Shown: positions 1 through 6,973, numbered from the stretch's first letter. The stretch: 7,161 nt of DNA from Bacteroidota bacterium (GCA_020627525.1 JAHDGP010000238.1:1-7161), one strand, 5' to 3'. A program made the numbers and translations. Notes: generated from the sequence alone by a model not told the origin.

Positions 1-28
1 GCTCTCGAAGCGACATTCAGACTAAACT

Positions 29-1321
29 TTAATCCTTCACAAACTTCCTATTCAAAACAATTCTATTCTCGGAAACAACCTGTAAGAAATAAATGCCATT
101 TTCAAAAGAAGAGACATCTAAAGAAATATTTTCTTTTAAAGAATTACTTTGGTGATTTTTGGATAAAATTAACTTGCCATTCAAATCGTATATTTCAAAT
201 ATGAATCTGCTGTTCTGAATGTTTGAAAGATCAATATTTAGCACAGAGTTGGTAGGAGAGGGGTAGGCATTTATTTGTATAAATTGATCGTTAAGTCCCA
301 TTGATGGTTCTTCGCATAAAATGTCTAACTCACCAAAACTATTGCAACCTATTCCATTATCAGACATTTCAATACTTGCAATATCCATATTTTCATTTAA
401 AACGGACAAAACGCAACAAGATTCTAAAGAGCTATTGTTTTTGATAAATAAAGTATCTCCTAAATTGGTTAAATTTTCAAGACCAGAAATATCTGTCAAA
501 AGATTGTTGTGTTGGATGCGCAAATATTGACCTATTGTATTTAGACCAGAAAGCCCATCTACATTTTCTAAATTTGAATTGTTAAAAACATTAGCATAAC
601 CGTTGATGTTTGCAAGTTCTGAAAATCCGTTGAAACTTTTTAAAGAATCATTTCCTTGAAGTATCAAATGAGCTCCAATATTTTTCAAAGCTGAAAATCC
701 ATTAATATCAATCAAAGCACTGTTGTTCAAAATGGTTACAGATCCACTTACAGTAGTCAAGCCCTGTAAGCCGTTTATTCTGTACATAGATTGATTGTTT
801 CTTATATCAATATTAGCAGAATTAACACTTGACAGATTATCTAAATATTGAAAATTTGGATTGTCTTTGATGACAATGGCTCCGCCAACATTTAGTTCTT
901 CAGACAAGCCATCAATAAACAACAAATTTTCATTGGCTTCTATCCACAAAATTGTTCCAATAGAAGTCAATTTCGATATTGCATTTATGTTTATCAATTT
1001 GTCATTATTGATTATGTATAAATTGCTACTGATACTTTCCACATTGGCAAGACCGCTAATATCTGCTAAATTTTCATTGTCTTCAATGAATAGACTTCCT
1101 GAAATATTTTGAAGACCAATCAAGGCGTTTAAGTTTTCTATATCTGCCCCATTAATGGTTAAATCACCGATAATGGAACTGCAATTATTAGCACCAAAAG
1201 CATCCACAGCCGCTTGCGAGTCTAAAATGATTTCAGAGTCGCACTGTGCGATTGAGTAAATGGAAAAATTTACAAGAATAAATAGCAGGCATAAAATTTT
1301 AGAAATAGTGTATTTTTTCAT
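29..1321 (-). CDS. T9SS-exported leucine-rich-repeat (receptor-L-like) surface protein
   Basis: Probable secreted or surface-anchored repeat protein of 430 residues. Residues 1-25 form a signal peptide (basic MKK, hydrophobic core, cleavage after SIA before Q26). Residues about 52-311 hold some eleven tandem units of about 24 residues, with the pattern L-x-I-x-x-N-x-x-L-x-x-I-x-G-L-x-x-L-x-x-I-G. This matches the solenoid of receptor L domains and related bacterial LRR proteins. Cysteines cap both ends (C27 and C47; C302, C303, C326, C336). Residues about 349-430 form a T9SS type A sorting domain, recognised by AYPSPTNSVLNI, IYDLNGK and the ending RKFVKD. By family knowledge such proteins cross the outer membrane through T9SS and are released or attached to the surface. 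A binding or adhesion role is inference; no catalytic motif is visible. The start is the ATG preceding the signal peptide. It is divergent from the gene at 1573. The 28 bases left after its stop show no terminator. Confidence 0.88.
   Translation of the reverse strand: MKKYTISKILCLLFILVNFSIYSIAQCDSEIILDSQAAVDAFGANNCSSIIGDLTINGADIENLNALIGLQNISGSLFIEDNENLADISGLANVESISSNLYIINNDKLININAISKLTSIGTILWIEANENLLFIDGLSEELNVGGAIVIKDNPNFQYLDNLSSVNSANIDIRNNQSMYRINGLQGLTTVSGSVTILNNSALIDINGFSALKNIGAHLILQGNDSLKSFNGFSELANINGYANVFNNSNLENVDGLSGLNTIGQYLRIQHNNLLTDISGLENLTNLGDTLFIKNNSSLESCCVLSVLNENMDIASIEMSDNGIGCNSFGELDILCEEPSMGLNDQFIQINAYPSPTNSVLNIDLSNIQNSRFIFEIYDLNGKLILSKNHQSNSLKENISLDVSSFENGIYFLQVVSENRIVLNRKFVKD
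389..1168 (-). repeat. Region encoding about eleven 24-residue leucine-rich repeats
   Basis: This part of the gene encodes residues about 52-311. Successive units align at GLQNISGSLFIEDN, GLANVESISSNLYIINN, GLQGLTTVSGSVTILNN, GFSALKNIGAHLILQGN and GLENLTNLGDTLFIKNN. The asparagine of the x-N-N turn and the I-x-G-L step recur in nearly every unit. One unit (residues about 148-168, AIVIKDNPNFQYLDNL) is about three residues short and is the least regular. The repeat is clear in protein but diverged in DNA, which argues against very recent duplication. Confidence 0.8.
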
Positions 1322-1422
1322 CGAATTTATAATAGTTATTTTAGGATATGTATTTAATCAAATACGAGTTTTAGGCTCACTATGTTCCTGAAAAACAGCT
1401 ATGTTAACCGTTTTTAGGTGAA

Positions 1423-1436
1423 AAACTATATAGTTT
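1423..1436. promoter_or_regulatory. Perfect 14-bp palindrome in the divergent intergenic region
   Basis: AAACTATATAGTTT reads identically on both strands. It lies about 12 bp upstream of the putative -33 element of the plus-strand gene and about 100 bp upstream of the ATG of the minus-strand gene. That position would suit a dimeric regulator controlling one or both genes. In AT-rich DNA a palindrome of this length can arise by chance, so the operator role is only a suggestion. Confidence 0.25.
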
Positions 1437-1447
1437 GGCATACGAAA

Positions 1448-1480
1448 TTGAGTTTTCTAAACCTCAGCTTCTTATTTTTG
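1448..1480 (+). promoter_or_regulatory. Putative Bacteroidota-type promoter for the gene at 1573
   Basis: A TTG at 1448-1450 is followed after 22 bp by TATTTTTG at 1473-1480, an exact match to the TAnnTTTG -7 consensus of the Bacteroidota primary sigma factor. Transcription would start near 1487, leaving a leader of about 85 nt. The leader is very AT-rich and has no Shine-Dalgarno sequence; the A-rich stretch just before the ATG is typical of this phylum. The spacing is at the long end of what is usual. Confidence 0.5.
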
Positions 1481-1572
1481 ATAAATATAAATACAATCAA
1501 ACATTTTCTGGTATCAAAAGGTTTTTATATTTTTATAAGTCAAGCTACTATTAGTTAACAAATAATTACAAA

Positions 1573-3480
1573 ATGAGAAAAAATTTACTAGTTACACTAT
1601 TAACATTTATATGCGTTGCTGTGTCTTTAAATGCGCAAATTATAGATGATAATATAGATTCATACTCTGTAGGGGCAATAGGTCCTCAGGCAGAGCATTG
1701 GACTACTTGGAGCGGAAATGAAGGCAACTTAGTCGAAGACGGCTTAGTTAGCGAGTCACAGGCTGCGAGTGGTGACAAGTCTATGTATATCAATGACGGA
1801 GGCTCTGTGGATGTGCTTTTACTTTTAGGAAACAAAACATCTGGACAATATGAGTTGTCTTGGAATATGTATTTGGTTCCAGGAAAAATCGGTTACTACA
1901 ATATCCAGGAAGATGAAGTGCCTGGTGTTGCTTGGAATTTAGATGTTTTCTTTGGTACATCAGGAGGTGCATATACTCCGGGAATTGCAGACTTTACTGT
2001 TAATCAAGTATCCTTGTCAACGTTTGAGTATCCTGAAGGAGAATGGTTCAATATTAAACATGTTATTGATCTTGACGAAAATCTATTGACTTACTTTGTT
2101 GATGATGTGGAAGTTTACCAAATTCCATACGAGGGAAATTTAGGAGCGGTAGATTTCTTTTCAATTGAACAAGGCACAAACGAATACTATGTTGACGATG
2201 TATTTTATGTAAATAATTCTGAACCTATTGATGTTACTTTCCAAGTTGATATGAGCTATGAAGAAACTGTAGCTGAACCTGTAAACTTCATCAGTGATTT
2301 CAATGATTGGGAACCAGTTGCAATGTCAGATGACGATGGTGATGGAATTTGGTCAGTAACTGTTTCTATGCTAGGAGACAATAGCTACCTTTATAATTTT
2401 GCGAACGGTGCTGGCACCGACGAGGCTGAATCTGATATTGATGATTGTGGAACTGATAATGGTGTTTTCGGATTGAGCAGATCAGTTAATATTGGAGGAG
2501 AAGCTACTGTTTTAGACCCAATTTGTTATAATACTTGTACAGATTGTGCAACAGCTTATGAAGTAGATGTTGCGTTTGCAGTGGATATGAATTTCCAAGA
2601 AATAAGTGACGATGGCGTTTTTGTTATTGTTGATGAAGATGATCCAATAGCAATGACGGATGAAGACGAAGATGGTGTTTATGAAGTTACTGCTTCTATT
2701 TTGAAAAATGCTTCACATTTGTACCACTTTGTGAATGGTTCTGATAATGAGACTGTACCAGACGACTGTGCAACAGACAGCAGAAGAGGTTTAGAATTGG
2801 CTGATGAAAGCGTTAATTTAGAAATCGTTTGTTTTTCAGAGTGTACAGATTGTATTGCGGCCAATGAAATTGAAGTTACGTTTAGCGTAGATATGCAAGA
2901 TGTTGGTGAAATTTCAAATAGTGGTGTGTTTTTAGTAGGAGATTTTATTGGTTACAATCCTGCTGCTGGCGAGGGAGTTCCAATGGTTGTTGCTCAAGAT
3001 TCAGTATATGAAGCAACGGTTGTATTGTATAAAAATACTGACTATACTTACTTATTTGTAAACGGTGACAATATATTGGATTCTGAAACACTTTCTGGTC
3101 AAGAATGTGGTACCGATGAAGGTGGACGTGCTTTGACAACACCAGCTGAGTCAACTACTTTGGAAACAGTATGCTTCCAGTCTTGTGAGGCTTGCCCTGA
3201 AGATATAGTAGATCCTATGGGAATTGACGATTTGATCATTTATCCAAAAGCTTATCCAAATCCTACTTCGGGAATTGTAAACATAGATCATTCATTTGAT
3301 TTAAACAGTACAATGGAAATCACTGTTTACAATAGCATTGGACAAGAAGTGCTGAAGTCTTCGCAAATATCAACAGGACAGTTGAGCTTAGATCTTTCTA
3401 ACTTTACAAATGATGTTTACTTTGTAGAAATTACAAATGGAACACAATTCTCTGCTCAAAAATTATTCAAAATCGACTAA
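1573..3480 (+). CDS. T9SS-exported multidomain protein with three four-cysteine E-set repeats
   Basis: Secreted protein of 635 residues, function not established. The signal peptide covers residues 1-21 (MRKNLLV start, cleavage at LNA before Q22). Residues about 23-215 look like a concanavalin/LamG-type jelly roll: acidic and aromatic beta strands, ending in YYVDDVFYVN. Three repeats follow, at about 217-326, 329-428 and 431-542. Each starts with a V-T-F-x-V-D-M-like strand, runs through a 'YLYNFANG' strand and ends with a C-x3-C-x2-C motif. They resemble the E-set fold of AMPK/CBM48-type glycogen-binding modules (DFNDWEP in the first). Acidic loops DDDGDG and DEDEDG in the first two suggest calcium binding. 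Residues about 556-635 form a T9SS type A sorting domain (AYPNPTSGIVNI, VYNSIGQEV, YFVEI, ending KLFKID). No catalytic domain is visible, so carbohydrate or matrix binding is inference. The stop codon abuts a palindromic element, and a strong terminator lies about 205 bp further on. Confidence 0.88.
   Translation: MRKNLLVTLLTFICVAVSLNAQIIDDNIDSYSVGAIGPQAEHWTTWSGNEGNLVEDGLVSESQAASGDKSMYINDGGSVDVLLLLGNKTSGQYELSWNMYLVPGKIGYYNIQEDEVPGVAWNLDVFFGTSGGAYTPGIADFTVNQVSLSTFEYPEGEWFNIKHVIDLDENLLTYFVDDVEVYQIPYEGNLGAVDFFSIEQGTNEYYVDDVFYVNNSEPIDVTFQVDMSYEETVAEPVNFISDFNDWEPVAMSDDDGDGIWSVTVSMLGDNSYLYNFANGAGTDEAESDIDDCGTDNGVFGLSRSVNIGGEATVLDPICYNTCTDCATAYEVDVAFAVDMNFQEISDDGVFVIVDEDDPIAMTDEDEDGVYEVTASILKNASHLYHFVNGSDNETVPDDCATDSRRGLELADESVNLEIVCFSECTDCIAANEIEVTFSVDMQDVGEISNSGVFLVGDFIGYNPAAGEGVPMVVAQDSVYEATVVLYKNTDYTYLFVNGDNILDSETLSGQECGTDEGGRALTTPAESTTLETVCFQSCEACPEDIVDPMGIDDLIIYPKAYPNPTSGIVNIDHSFDLNSTMEITVYNSIGQEVLKSSQISTGQLSLDLSNFTNDVYFVEITNGTQFSAQKLFKID
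2221..3198 (+). repeat. Three tandem E-set/CBM-like modules with conserved cysteines
   Basis: The modules lie at about 2221-2550, 2557-2856 and 2863-3198. Each carries four cysteines in the same layout: one in a D/E-C-G/A-T-D motif (C292, C399, C512) and three in a terminal C-x3-C-x2-C (C318/322/325, C420/424/427, C534/538/541). The first has the full DFNDW signature and an acidic DDDGDG loop. The second keeps the acidic loop but has lost the FNDW segment. The third keeps GDF but has VAQDSVYE where the acidic loop should be. The even cysteine number would allow two disulfides per module after export. Confidence 0.75.
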
Positions 3481-3654
3481 TACCAATTTCAATAAAGAAT
3501 GTCGTATGTAAATTCAAAAATTAAATTTTCAATATCAAGCGGTTCCCCGCTGGGACGAAAAACGGAATCCTAGCAGGGCTAAGGTGAGTATTTTCAACGC
3601 AGATATTGGGAATTTAAAGTTGAATTTGTATGACATCCTTTTTTGAATTTGGTA
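3481..3654. mobile_element. Palindromic MITE-like element with about 55-bp terminal inverted repeats
   Basis: The left arm, 3481-3536, begins TACCAATTTCAATAAAGAAT. The reverse complement of the right arm, 3602-3654, begins TACCAAATTCAAAAAAGGAT. The arms align over almost their whole length with scattered mismatches and a two-base gap, and both end inward at CAATATC. Inside lies a GC-rich hairpin: CCCCGCTGGGA (3545-3555) pairs with TCCTAGCAGGG (3568-3578) around a 12-nt loop, with one wobble and one mismatch. TAA triplets flank the element (3478-3480 and 3655-3657) and could be a target-site duplication; the left one is the stop codon of the upstream gene. The size, the lack of coding capacity and the long inverted repeats fit a non-autonomous element moved by a transposase elsewhere. 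It could instead be a structured RNA or a REP/BIME-like repeat. The source transposase cannot be named from this sequence. Confidence 0.65.
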
Positions 3655-3684
3655 TAATACGATTTAGAACTTTAGTAAAAATAC

Positions 3685-3719
3685 AAAGGCGAATAACATT
3701 TATGTTATTCGCCTTTTTT
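3685..3719 (+). terminator. Strong rho-independent terminator, possibly bidirectional
   Basis: AAAGGCGAATAACA at 3685-3698 pairs without mismatch with TGTTATTCGCCTTT at 3703-3716 across a short ATTTAT apex. The T-run 3714-3719 follows on the plus strand. It most likely terminates the gene ending at 3480. On the minus strand the stem is followed by TTTGTATTTTT, so it may also stop transcripts coming from the gene that ends at 3818. Confidence 0.85.
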
Positions 3720-3765
3720 GATTTGTTCCCTGAAATATCAATTTAGGTTACTGCTTACAAATCTT

Positions 3766-3779
3766 CTTTTATATAAAAG
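3766..3779. other. Perfect 14-bp AT-rich palindrome downstream of the minus-strand operon
   Basis: CTTTTATATAAAAG is self-complementary and lies about 40 bp beyond the stop of the propeller-vWA gene. It may contribute weakly to transcript 3' end formation on the minus strand, but the stem is all A/T apart from one pair and no clear T-run follows. The rest of 3721-3817 shows no gene or other structure. Confidence 0.2.
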
Positions 3780-3817
3780 GGTTTAGGTATCTACATAGCT
3801 ACAATTTTTGAGCCAGA

Positions 3818-5410
3818 TTATTTTCTTTTACCTTTTACTTCTTTTTCCAACAATCTAAAAAGACTGGTATTGGTGTTATTGATCCTCCAATAATTACCAC
3901 CACCTTTTTCCGTCAACAACTTCAATTTTGAATTGTCTGTTTGGTTGAAATTTATAACACTTAAAATGATGTCTTTTTTGTAAGTCTTTTTTACAATTTT
4001 ATATACATCATCAGAAATATTAAACAATCCATCCGTTGCCAGTATAATTCTGTTGTTTCCATTTTCCAGGTAATTGTTTTGCATCAACTCGGTAGCCATA
4101 AATACACCGTTATCAAGATAGCTTCCTCCATGAGTTTTTAAGGAGTCAAGAATGTTGTGTATGTTTTGAGACTCAGTACAAGGCGTTTTGGGGAGCACCA
4201 AATCGGCATTTTTTGTAAACAACATAATTGCCAAATGATCTTCAGGGCGCATATTGTCAACCAATCCTTTTAATGATGCTTTCAAGCGTTCCAACTTTTT
4301 TTCTTTGCCCATTGAATTGGATACATCAATTAAGAGTAGGATATTGTTTTCAGCATAACCATTCATAAAATCATACCTTCTTTCTAGGTCAATTTCTTTT
4401 TCAGTTTTTGGAAGAGCTACTTCTTCGGTTACCGGTTCTACTATTGCTACTGGTTTTTCTTCTTCAGGCTTGTCTATTTCAATGTCTGATAAATCGGCAT
4501 ACAAAAGTCCTTTTCCAGAAGAGCCAATCCAAATAATATTTTGATCATCCACTGCCATTGACAAAACGTGTTTACTGTCGAAACCATTTTTTTCTGTCAT
4601 TTCTATACATTCAGAATCGTCGCAGCAAAACAATTCATTGCCACCTACCCAAAGCCTACCTTTATTGTCAAAGATGATTTTCTCAATTCTGTGATTCGTT
4701 AAGTTTTGATGATGCATAAAACGAATCCATTTTTTATGATTTTCAAATTTCCAAATGCCATCAGAGCCTGCTACCCAAAGGGAGTTTTCGTGATTAAGCA
4801 TACAGGTAACATTGATTTTTTTTACTTTTTTAGGAATGCCAGTAAGTTTGTCTACTTTGAAAAGAGCATTGTCAGCACCCATCCAAACATCGTTATTTGA
4901 ATCTAAATGCAAGACATTCATTCTCCGACAGCCGAGGTCAGTGTTTCTATATATAGTTGGATTTTTGCCAAATAGGTTTCCGTTTGTTGTTTCTTTTTTT
5001 TTAAAGGATAAACAACCAATTTTTGTAGCAATGTATAACTGGTTTTCATCGGTCTCAATACTGTAAAAAGTATGTTCTGGATTTGCAGATAAAACGTAAC
5101 TGTAAATAAGGTCTGAATCTCTTAATACATTGTTTACCTGTCCCATCCACAATTTTCCATTAACATCATTTTCCAATACATAAGCACCAATATTGTGGAC
5201 TCTTTCAACAAGTGTATCTTGTGGATGATCTATGGCAAGAACATCGTCGGGCGTACCGATAATTTTTTCATTTTTATCATTAATGATGATGGAATAAACG
5301 CAACTGCTATGGAGGTTGTTGAATTTTTTAAAGGTAAATTCTTGTGCAATTAAATTTGTTGCGAAAAAGAAAGTGAAAGTGAATAGAATTGGTATTGTTG
5401 TGTGTTTCAT
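3818..5410 (-). CDS. Secreted seven-blade propeller fused to a vWA domain
   Basis: Exported protein of 530 residues with an unusual domain order. The signal peptide is residues 1-22 (cleavage at LIA before Q23). Residues about 25-306 hold seven blade motifs of the type seen in 'two-component regulator propeller' sensors: NGKLWMG (84), NNDVWMG (172), NSLWVAG (209), KGRLWVGG (250), NIIWIGS (291), and weaker ones near 47 and 122. A Pro/Glu-rich linker (about 307-345) follows. A vWA domain fills about 354-525. Its metal site (MIDAS) reads D362-V-S364-N-S366, S430 in THGGS, and D460 in LATDG. The domain lacks a histidine kinase, a C-terminal membrane segment and a T9SS tail, so a periplasmic location is likely. 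By family knowledge, vWA domains bind protein partners through the metal; ligand sensing by the propeller is inference. It is the last gene of the operon, 25 bp after the coiled-coil gene. A CC-x4-C cluster (C262, C263, C268) sits in blade six. Confidence 0.85.
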   Translation of the reverse strand: MKHTTIPILFTFTFFFATNLIAQEFTFKKFNNLHSSCVYSIIINDKNEKIIGTPDDVLAIDHPQDTLVERVHNIGAYVLENDVNGKLWMGQVNNVLRDSDLIYSYVLSANPEHTFYSIETDENQLYIATKIGCLSFKKKETTNGNLFGKNPTIYRNTDLGCRRMNVLHLDSNNDVWMGADNALFKVDKLTGIPKKVKKINVTCMLNHENSLWVAGSDGIWKFENHKKWIRFMHHQNLTNHRIEKIIFDNKGRLWVGGNELFCCDDSECIEMTEKNGFDSKHVLSMAVDDQNIIWIGSSGKGLLYADLSDIEIDKPEEEKPVAIVEPVTEEVALPKTEKEIDLERRYDFMNGYAENNILLLIDVSNSMGKEKKLERLKASLKGLVDNMRPEDHLAIMLFTKNADLVLPKTPCTESQNIHNILDSLKTHGGSYLDNGVFMATELMQNNYLENGNNRIILATDGLFNISDDVYKIVKKTYKKDIILSVINFNQTDNSKLKLLTEKGGGNYWRINNTNTSLFRLLEKEVKGKRK

Positions 5411-5435
5411 AGAAATTCGTTGTTTAGCTGTTTTT

Positions 5436-6305
5436 CTAATCTAATTTGAATGTTCCATAAGCAATGATTTCCTCTTCGTATTCAACTTCGTAGAGATAGC
5501 TTGTTTTAAGGTCTTTTTTCTTTTCAGAAAGGAGGGAAACAGTGGCAGAACCATCATAAAAGATAACAATTTCGTCAGAAACTTCAGTATTGGGAAGTAA
5601 TACAATTGGGATATTACTTTCTAGGGGTTCAGATTTGCTTAAATCATTTTTTCTATACAAACTAAAATACACCCTCATATTGTTACCAGCTTTTTCAACA
5701 GGCAAAGCATAACAAGTGTTGATGGTAACATTAAAATTATCAATCCAAGAAAGTTTATGCGTATTGGTTTCATCAAGTAAGACTTCTCCTTTTTTGGTTT
5801 GATGTCTGACATCTGTACAACCTACAGAAACGCTTTTCATGAAACTATTGATTTGTTGATCATACTTATTTCTTTCATTTTTAAGTACGGCAGTAAGCGC
5901 ATTTGCAGCCACTTCAATTGATTCTTTAGAATTGGTGAGTTGGCTATTTAAGGCAATCAGATCTTCATTAGTAGTTTTCAAAGAATCATTTTGATTTAGA
6001 ATAGATATGGCATATTCTTCCATCAATCTATATTCATCTTGCGTTTTGTCTTTTTCATCTTTGAGAACTTGAACCTTTCCAGTTAAGGAAGAAATATTTG
6101 AGCGCATTGACCTGATTTGGCTTTCAAGCTTCACAACTTTATTTCTCAATTTGAGTATTTCCAGTTTGAGTTCATAAGAATTAGTAATGACGGAATCATT
6201 TTTTATCACCTCTTCATTGTCTATCTGAGCATTTACACCAGAACTGAAAAAGGATAAGCCAATCAGAACAAAAAACAGAAAACAAAGTCTTAATAAAATA
6301 TGCAT
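5436..6305 (-). CDS. Exported coiled-coil protein with C-terminal beta-rich domain
   Basis: Not recognised as a named family; 289 residues. The signal peptide is residues 1-26 (long hydrophobic core, cleavage at VNA before Q27). Residues about 44-155 are strongly helical with heptad-like leucines (LKLEILKLRNKVVKLES, then LKTTNEDLIALNSQL) and few glycines or prolines, consistent with a long coiled coil, probably a homodimeric rod. Residues about 160-289 are beta-rich with alternating hydrophobics (MRVYFSLYRK, IPIVLLP, SYLYEVEYEEE) and end in GTFKLD, which is not a T9SS sorting tail. C163 and C198 could form a disulfide. The expected location is the periplasm or the periplasmic face of a membrane. 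It sits 77 bp after the two-membrane-segment gene and 25 bp before the propeller-vWA gene, on the same strand. I infer that it is a structural or scaffolding partner of those proteins. Confidence 0.8.
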   Translation of the reverse strand: MHILLRLCFLFFVLIGLSFFSSGVNAQIDNEEVIKNDSVITNSYELKLEILKLRNKVVKLESQIRSMRSNISSLTGKVQVLKDEKDKTQDEYRLMEEYAISILNQNDSLKTTNEDLIALNSQLTNSKESIEVAANALTAVLKNERNKYDQQINSFMKSVSVGCTDVRHQTKKGEVLLDETNTHKLSWIDNFNVTINTCYALPVEKAGNNMRVYFSLYRKNDLSKSEPLESNIPIVLLPNTEVSDEIVIFYDGSATVSLLSEKKKDLKTSYLYEVEYEEEIIAYGTFKLD

Positions 6306-6375
6306 AGAAAAAAATTTAAAACAGTATTGCTATTGATGTGAATAGGTTTAATTTTAGTTAAACAAAAGAATTTAT

Positions 6376-6396
6376 TTAACAATTATAATTTGTTAA
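6376..6396. other. Short inverted repeat across the stop codon of the small membrane-protein gene
   Basis: TTAACAA at 6376-6382 and TTGTTAA at 6390-6396 form a 7-bp stem around a 7-nt loop that holds the stop codon of the gene ending at 6383. The stem is weak and no T-run makes it a terminator. It could slightly modulate readthrough into the 77-bp gap before the next gene, or be a chance match in AT-rich DNA. Confidence 0.15.
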
Positions 6397-6973
6397 CGGT
6401 CAGTATGTTTATTAAAGAATCAACGTCTTCTTTGTACTTGTTTATTTTTAATTCAAGTACATCAGAATCAATATCATTTTTTTCAAAATCGGCAAGGTCT
6501 TTTTTTAGATATTTTTTCCTTGCAGCAACCATAAGTTCTAAAGCTTCAATGCGCAAAAGAATACTGTCGTGCTTAAAAGTACTTCTTCTTTTTTGTTTTA
6601 AGGAATCTATAATTCTGTTGATTTTTTGTCTTTTGGGGGCAACTTTGGTGGAGATAACCTGATCAATTTCGATTTCAGCATTATTGACTTGTTCAATGAT
6701 TTTGATTTTTGGGCTCATCAAATTGCTGGTATCAATAGAACTTTCAACCTCTTCAATATTGTCGGTTTTTAAATAATCAATTCCCTTGTCATTTTTTAAC
6801 TGATTACAACCTGAAATACCTGCACCCAGTACAGATAAGCCTATTAGTACACAAAAACTAATCTGAACCCATCTTTCTAAATAATAGTATTTGCTTAAAA
6901 GCAAAAATGCTCCCAATAAAAGGATGCCAGCGGCAATTAAAACGAAGTGTAAATTTCCCAGTAGTGTTTCCAT
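6383..6973 (-). CDS. Small inner-membrane or lipoprotein-like protein with helical tail
   Basis: Not recognised; 196 residues. There are two hydrophobic segments: residues about 8-27 (LHFVLIAAGILLLGAFLLL) and about 36-56 (VQISFCVLIGLSVLGAGISG), joined by a short loop SKYYYLERW. The second ends in I53-S-G-C56, a good lipobox, so C56 might be lipidated. The remaining 140 residues are polar, with a helical and probably coiled-coil region at about 110-190 rich in Lys, Glu and Ile/Leu heptads. If the ATG at 6971-6973 is correct the protein spans the membrane twice. A TTG at 6902-6904 (residue 24) would instead give a lipoprotein-like signal sequence, but TTG starts are uncommon in this phylum. It is the first gene of the probable operon; the next gene follows after 77 bp. 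Its tail could pair with the coiled coil of that neighbour, which is inference. Confidence 0.75.
   Translation of the reverse strand: METLLGNLHFVLIAAGILLLGAFLLLSKYYYLERWVQISFCVLIGLSVLGAGISGCNQLKNDKGIDYLKTDNIEEVESSIDTSNLMSPKIKIIEQVNNAEIEIDQVISTKVAPKRQKINRIIDSLKQKRRSTFKHDSILLRIEALELMVAARKKYLKKDLADFEKNDIDSDVLELKINKYKEDVDSLINILTVNKL

Noticed and set aside
861..1112. Plus-strand open frame of 83 codons opposite the leucine-rich-repeat gene
   Set aside because: Its sequence mirrors the repeat periodicity of the opposite strand, so it is a shadow of the repeat-encoding gene.
1340..1376. Minus-strand promoter for the leucine-rich-repeat gene around CGTATTTG
   Set aside because: It misses two of the conserved bases of TAnnTTTG and has no well-spaced TTG, so it was not called.
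3481..3660. CRISPR repeat or tRNA-like structure in the intergenic region
   Set aside because: There are no direct repeats with spacers and no cloverleaf or CCA-type end; the symmetry is inverted, as in a palindromic element.
4706..5066. Two plus-strand open frames inside the propeller-vWA gene
   Set aside because: They lie antisense to a gene with clear domain structure, overlap each other, and show only the Phe/Leu-rich composition expected from reading the complement of an AT-rich gene.
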